Positions 60,237-64,000 of a stretch of DNA of 64,000 nucleotides are shown one piece after another. Source of the DNA: Cryobacterium roopkundense (GTDB taxonomy: Bacteria > Actinomycetota > Actinomycetes > Actinomycetales > Microbacteriaceae). The stretch is from the NCBI RefSeq assembly GCF_014200405.1, contig NZ_JACHBQ010000001.1, positions 1,674,001 through 1,738,000 on the forward strand. The letters run 5' to 3'. Positions within the stretch are counted from its first letter, which is position 1; each line of letters opens with the position of its first letter. The notes beneath the pieces are model-generated. The model did not search any database. It was not told where the DNA came from and was given only the letters and a program-made list of their open reading frames with translations. The position numbers and the translations under genes are program-made.

Positions 60237-60266
60237 AATATAGGAGGGCTAAATCGGGTGTGTCAA
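60237..60266 (-). promoter_or_regulatory. Housekeeping-type promoter of sigma-like gene 1
   Basis: On the minus strand TTGACA (60261-60266) is followed after 18 bp by TATATT (60237-60242). The same arrangement precedes paralogue 2 (TTGACA, 17 bp, TAGATT), within a segment that is conserved on to the leader ORF. It therefore looks like a functional sigma-A-type promoter. Confidence 0.7.
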
Positions 60267-60608
60267 GGCCGCGGACGAAGAAATAGGTGATGGGACGCCG
60301 TCGAAATACACGATCTGCCCGTGCGGTTCAGGAGGCAGTACCTCAACAAATGAGGCACTGAATGAATGAACTCGGCCCGCCAGGAAGGGCGATCAATCTG
60401 ATCCGAATAGGTGACCAGCAAGCGCAAACGTAGGCCCGATTTCGCGGCGCATGCACCCCAAACTCGACGAGATGGTCCTTGAGCTGCCGCTCCGACGCGT
60501 CCCGGTCGTTGGCCAGAAACTCGAGCGTGATCGATCCGTCGTGATCTGCTGAGAGCGCGCACGCGACGCTTCCGAGCGCATATGGGAAGAGAGAGTTAGG
60601 GTGACAGC
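60267..60608. other. Gap with unassigned leftward frame
   Basis: A leftward frame at about 60343-60600 reads ALGSVACALSADHDGSITLE, FLANDRDASERQLKDHLVEF, which looks protein-like but matches no family that I recognise and continues into poor sequence. Divergent promoters for the sigma-like gene and the hydrolase at 60609 lie at the two edges. Confidence 0.3.
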
Positions 60609-61244
60609 ATGGCCATCGTGCCCATTGCATTCCACGGGACTACCCTCGAATACGGGACCCCAGATCAGCCGTTGGTTCTCGTACTGCACGACTGGTACGG
60701 CCGGCTAAACGGCCTGGAAGACTATGGCAGGTCTCTTGCCCAACAAGGCTTTCACGTGGTCATCCCGGATCTTTACGACGGGTGGGCTGCCACCGACGAT
60801 GAGGATGCGGCAGTTCTCGCCCGGCTCAGCCTGCCGATGGCCGTGGTGAGGATTCAAGAGTTCGTGCGCGCTGGGCGTGCAGGCGACGCGCCAGGAATAG
60901 GGGTGGTCGGCTTTTCGATGGGTGGCTGGCTCGCACTTCTCATAGCTCAATCCGGGTCCGTCGATGCCATCGTCGTCCATGACGCGATGCTCAGTAACGT
61001 GGATCAAGGGGTGGTGCCCTGCCCTGTTCAACTCCATTTTGCGGGGGCTGACACTCCTCATTCTGACGCTTTCGTCGTCCGGCTCATCGGCGACGGGACG
61101 ACCCTGGAACGCTTCGACTATGTCAGGTCAGAACAACCCTTCGCAAACGCGAGTGTTCCCCGCACCATGACGCCAGCATCTGCAATTCTCGCCCGAACAC
61201 GCACAGCGTCGTTTCTCCAGAAATACCTCGCAGAACGTCACTGA
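60609..61244 (+). CDS. Dienelactone-hydrolase-family protein
   Basis: A 211-aa alpha/beta hydrolase: [38 protein letters not shown], nucleophile elbow [15 protein letters not shown], and a C-terminal LQKYLAERH. The nucleophile is Ser, not the Cys of classical dienelactone hydrolases, so it is likely an esterase of the family. The acid and His positions are plausible ([13 protein letters not shown]) but the final His is less clear. Confidence 0.82.
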
Positions 61245-61346
61245 CGTAAGCGGATGCCGGGTGCTGCTTGGGTGATGCTCGCCCCTTGGCAAGGATGTTC
61301 TTTGGTACAAGGATGGAGAACGTACTCGTGCCGGTTGGAGGGCATC

Positions 61347-61628
61347 GTGACCATCGAGGGCCAAATCATTGTTACGTTACTCGGACAGACCGCGATGAAG
61401 AGGTCCAAGACCGTCTCGTTGAGCATGAATCAGTTTGGCCAACTGCCCACTGTTCTGATCAACCCGAGGAGCAATGCTGGTCGCGCTATTTCAGGCATTT
61501 GGCTGGGCGATCCCCAAGATTTCACGACTGACGGAACGACGTACCGGTGGATAGCTATCGTTGACTACGTTTCGCTGCTCAACTGGGGGAACAGTGAGAT
61601 TGACGAAACGGTGAATCCGGACACCTAG
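61347..61628 (+). CDS. Hypothetical protein (ASCH-like length), unrecognised
   Basis: A 93-aa frame starting at a GTG with GGAGGG 5 bases before it. It reads VTIEGQIIVTLLGQTAMKRS, KTVSLSMNQFGQLPTVLINP, then IWLGDPQDFTTDGTTYRWIA and IVDYVSLLNWG. The composition is beta-rich and looks like a real small protein. I do not recognise a family, and an ATG-independent longer frame from 61254 is less convincing. Confidence 0.5.
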   Translation: MTIEGQIIVTLLGQTAMKRSKTVSLSMNQFGQLPTVLINPRSNAGRAISGIWLGDPQDFTTDGTTYRWIAIVDYVSLLNWGNSEIDETVNPDT

Positions 61629-61873
61629 TGAGACCTCGGTGAGTGGGAGTCGTCGCACACAGCAACTGACACAGTCCATTTTCGGCAGAGACAAGCGTCT
61701 GTGCGGAAGTCCACGCTGTGATGAGACGCCGTGGAACAACCCAGACGAGAATATGCGGCGGCGGCTGATGACGAGTGCGGCCATCGTTCAGCTCGATCTC
61801 AGCGAACCCCGATTATCGTGAATCCACTAGCTGAGTTACCTCCCACGAACTACCCCGATCACGAGGAGAGAAC

Positions 61874-62722
61874 ATGCCCTTCATCACCGTCCCCAGTAAC
61901 AACGAGCCTGACGTTGAGCTGAACTACGAAGACGTCGGCACAGGCAAGCCCGTAGTGCTGATTCACGGCTGGCCGCTCAGCGGCAGATCGTGGGAGGGTC
62001 AAGTACCCGCGTTGGTCGACGCCGGACACAGGGTCATCACCTACGACCGTCGGGGGTTTGGCCAGTCATCACAGCCGTGGAACGGGTACAACTACGACAC
62101 TTTTGCCGCTGACCTGAAGGCCGTTCTTGACACCCTCGACCTGCAGGAGGTCACCCTCATTGGATTCTCCATGGGCGGCGGTGAGCTGGCCCGATACGTC
62201 AGCACATATGGCACCGACCGCATCGCGAAGCTCGTCTTCGCCAGTGCCGTGCCGCCGTACCTGTGGAAATCGGATGACAACCCTGACGGAGGTATCGACG
62301 CCGAGCTGGCCCAATGGTTCCACGACGGCCTGACCGGAGACCGGCCCGCGTTCCTGCACGAATTTCTTCAGCTGTTCTTCACCGCCGGCAAGCCCTCACT
62401 TCTCAATAAGCCGAAGGTCAGTCCCGAACAGATTGCCTACAACCTCGACATCGCCCAGACGGCGTCGCCGAAGGGCACGCTCGACTGCACAACCGCATTC
62501 GCGACGACGGATTTCCGTGACGACTTGGCAAAAATCACCGTTCCGACCCTGGTGATACACGGTGACTCCGACATCATTGTGCCGTTCGAAGTCAGTGGGA
62601 AGCGCACTCATGAGGCCATCTCCGGCAGCGAGCTGGTCTTGATCGAAGACGCCCCGCACGGTCTCACGCTTTCACACAAAGACGAATGGAACCAGCACGT
62701 CCTCGCATTCCTCGCGAAGTAG
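61874..62722 (+). CDS. Alpha/beta hydrolase, non-haem chloroperoxidase type
   Basis: A 282-aa protein of the cofactor-free haloperoxidase/esterase family: PVVLIHGWPLSGRSWEGQVP, YDRRGFGQSSQPWNGYNYDT, elbow LIGFSMGGGELARYVSTYGT, acid in LVIHGDSDIIVPFEVSGKRT, His in EDAPHGLTLSHKDEWNQ. Triad complete and full length. A GAGGAGAG ribosome-binding site is at 61862-61869. Such enzymes are esterases or perhydrolases in vivo; true halogenation is unlikely. Confidence 0.92.
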   Translation: MPFITVPSNNEPDVELNYEDVGTGKPVVLIHGWPLSGRSWEGQVPALVDAGHRVITYDRRGFGQSSQPWNGYNYDTFAADLKAVLDTLDLQEVTLIGFSMGGGELARYVSTYGTDRIAKLVFASAVPPYLWKSDDNPDGGIDAELAQWFHDGLTGDRPAFLHEFLQLFFTAGKPSLLNKPKVSPEQIAYNLDIAQTASPKGTLDCTTAFATTDFRDDLAKITVPTLVIHGDSDIIVPFEVSGKRTHEAISGSELVLIEDAPHGLTLSHKDEWNQHVLAFLAK

Positions 62723-63499
62723 CGATGCTGAGGTCAGCAATTCTCGCCTAGTCCTGCTTGCCGTCTTCAACGGTGACGCCGTTGATGTTGTCGTGGCGTC
62801 GGTCGGCGATTCCGTACCCAATTCGGTACCGGAATAGGCGGCGGCTCGACGTCCGCGCCACCGTCTTGGACCTCGCGCTGAACGTTTCTGGTATCCACGG
62901 GTTGTCGCATCGGATTCAACGCTCGAAGAGACGGCAGGGCGGCTGGAGTCGCTTGGGATCCGGAGGTGAGGGTGATGCAACAGCGCAGCACTCAGGGAAA
63001 GTGCTCCTGGGATTTTCTCCCCTGGTCGCGGGCTGTCGTTCAAAGCGCAGGACAGCCCAAGAAGGTGGCGGATCGCAACCATGACCCGTGCACAGCAGCA
63101 GACCTCGAATTGTGTCTTCTTTCCGACCGCGAGTGGAGAGTGGGCGACCGACGGCAAGTCGAGCAATCACCCGAGAAGGTCCTCGGGTCCATCAACCACA
63201 GCGGTTCAAGATTTGAAGTCCTCAATATCGACGCCCCACGCCGACACCTCACCTCACCTTTGGACACCTTCACACAGCCGTGGCGTCCTTCGTGGCCGCA
63301 TCAAACCGCTGACGTCCCTACGAACAGGGGTGACGGGAATCCTCTGGCCGACGAACCGTTGGGGGTGGACGTCCAAGGGCGTTGGAGTTGACTCGTGATC
63401 ATTTCTCTCGCCTCGTCTGTCTGGAATTGATCGACGATCCGGATGCCCACGGGGGCACTGCAAAACATGAGAAGTCCTCATCAACTGCTTGATTCTGCC
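62723..63499. other. Long gap without supported gene
   Basis: Several open frames exist on both strands, but none shows a recognisable domain, and their composition is that of chance frames in GC-rich DNA. A leftward stretch near 62755-62830 ends NGVTVEDGKQD and may be the tail of a lost gene. I see no RNA gene. Confidence 0.4.
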
Positions 63500-63620
63500 G
63501 TGAGGGCGTCGTATATTCTTCTTGTTCAGATCAGCTTCATCGTCTTACGGATCATGGGCTGAACTGCTTTTGGATCAGTCTGGTCGCCCTGCAGGTCAGG
63601 CTGATCCATCTGTTTAGGGC
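63500..63620 (+). repeat. Dispersed repeat R4, copy 2
   Basis: Starts GTCGTATATTCTTCTTGTTC, with GATCAG words and a block GCCCTGCAGGTCAGGCTGAT, matching 3818-3940. It lies ~100 bp before the promoter of the second sigma-like gene. Confidence 0.45.
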
Positions 63621-63712
63621 GTAGAAATTGTCGAGACCGCCGCTTGTGAGTCCCACTGGTCAATGGCCGAGCTCCGGAAGGGATGGTGACCGAACCACCG
63701 TCGTTAATCATC

Positions 63713-63741
63713 TTGACACGCCTGCGTTGGTGACCTAGATT
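63713..63741 (+). promoter_or_regulatory. Housekeeping-type promoter of sigma-like gene 2
   Basis: TTGACA at 63713-63718 and TAGATT at 63736-63741, 17 bp apart. The downstream leader is similar base by base to that of paralogue 1 (for example GGATTCAGCCACCA against GGATTCACTCACCA). Supported by conservation between the two loci. Confidence 0.7.
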
Positions 63742-63799
63742 TTCTTCTGTTCCACCCAGACGCTGTCACTGGATTCAGCCACCACGTTCAGGGAGGCCC

Positions 63800-63841
63800 A
63801 TGACTACACTCAACGTTCGATCATCCGGAACGACCTCGTGA
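63800..63841 (+). CDS. 13-codon leader ORF overlapping sigma-like gene 2
   Basis: ATG start with GGGAGG 4 bases before; reads MTTLNVRSSGTTS-stop. The TGA overlaps the GTG at 63838. Matches the leader before paralogue 1 in position, length and overlap, and shares the V-R-S-S core. Confidence 0.5.
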   Translation: MTTLNVRSSGTTS

Positions 63842-64000
63842 CCGCCGCAGAGACCGAGCCGCATTCAGCCAAGGGCGGCTCCGGCCAGCACCTCGTCCTC
63901 GAACGCGTGGCGGCCGGTGACAGGGTCGCCTTCGGCAACCTTTATGACGCCTTCGCAACCGAGACATATGCGATCTGCTTATACCACTCGGCGAACCAGA
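63838..64000 (+). CDS. Sigma-70 region-2-like protein, paralogue 2 (cut by window end)
   Basis: The first 54 codons are visible: VTAAETEPHSAKGGSGQHLV, LERVAAGDRVAFGNLYDAFA, TETYAICLYHSANQ. They match paralogue 1 along the whole visible length and the start of SigK-type ECF factors. Whether this copy has regions 2.4 and 4 cannot be seen, as the window ends. Confidence 0.75.
   Translation, partial: MTAAETEPHSAKGGSGQHLVLERVAAGDRVAFGNLYDAFATETYAICLYHSANQ

Noticed and set aside
1..64000. tRNA or rRNA genes
   Set aside because: Reading both strands by eye, I found no tRNA-like cloverleaf with TTCRA arm and no rRNA core sequence; a covariance search would be needed to exclude a tRNA fully.

Overview
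The window looks like an accessory, island-like part of an actinobacterial chromosome or large plasmid. High-GC codon use, GAF-ANTAR regulators, DinB proteins of the mycothiol-dependent type, a CmtR-type cadmium/lead sensor and a DUF385 deazaflavin-type protein all point to Actinobacteria. A Microbacteriaceae host (for example Cryobacterium-like) is my guess, not something the sequence proves. No rRNA, tRNA, CRISPR array or core housekeeping operon was seen.

The region is a mosaic shaped by insertion sequences. It holds two IS21-family copies (548-3186 and 49064-51743), three related but non-identical IS1380-family copies (4345-5997, 21538-23185, 38851-40506), one IS110-family copy (about 9430-10870) and debris of further elements. 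Three insertions can be read exactly or nearly so. One IS1380 splits a multi-PAS GGDEF/EAL gene, another splits a small thioredoxin-like gene, and the IS110 splits an alpha/beta hydrolase. At least eight copies of a ~70-100 bp dispersed repeat (called R1 here), all in one orientation, separate blocks of genes. Other dispersed repeats (R2, R3, R4, R5) lie between genes, and about fifteen broken genes are scattered throughout.

Layout: 1-3.9 kb repeats, IS21 and a serine-recombinase remnant. 4.0-8.8 kb PAS-GGDEF-EAL gene split by IS1380. 9.1-20.3 kb a run of small single-domain genes (hydrolase, DUF385, GNAT, NmrA/HxlR pair, TIGR03086 and ArsR-SRPBCC pair, serine hydrolase, VOC, YCII, DinB). 20.5-23.7 kb metal-resistance genes cmtR, a CDF-like exporter and a thioredoxin-like protein. 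24.4-28.3 kb a tight five-gene operon. 28.3-29.4 kb HipBA debris. 29.7-38.2 kb a second run of small enzymes and regulators. 38.7-46.9 kb a copper island (multicopper oxidase, HMA chaperone, SHOCT protein, photosystem-repeat-like lipoprotein, two M23 peptidases, DUF305, DUF6153) with three CsoR-type operators but no csoR. 47-51.7 kb regulator remnants, a truncated tyrosine recombinase and the second IS21. 51.9-56.7 kb photolyase-like protein, lipoprotein and a frameshifted ParA. 57-64 kb three GAF-ANTAR regulators, two paralogous sigma region-2 genes with matching promoters and leader ORFs, and hydrolases.

The best candidate for an undescribed system is the operon at 24391-28303: acyl-CoA-dehydrogenase-like protein, PhnD/SsuA-fold protein without a signal peptide, radical SAM protein with an N-terminal TusA-like domain, DoxX protein and a small membrane protein, all coupled by overlaps or very short gaps. 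Second is the pair of short sigma-region-2 proteins at 59831-60139 and 63838-64000, each read from a near-identical TTGACA promoter and each preceded by a 13-14-codon leader ORF that overlaps its GTG start.
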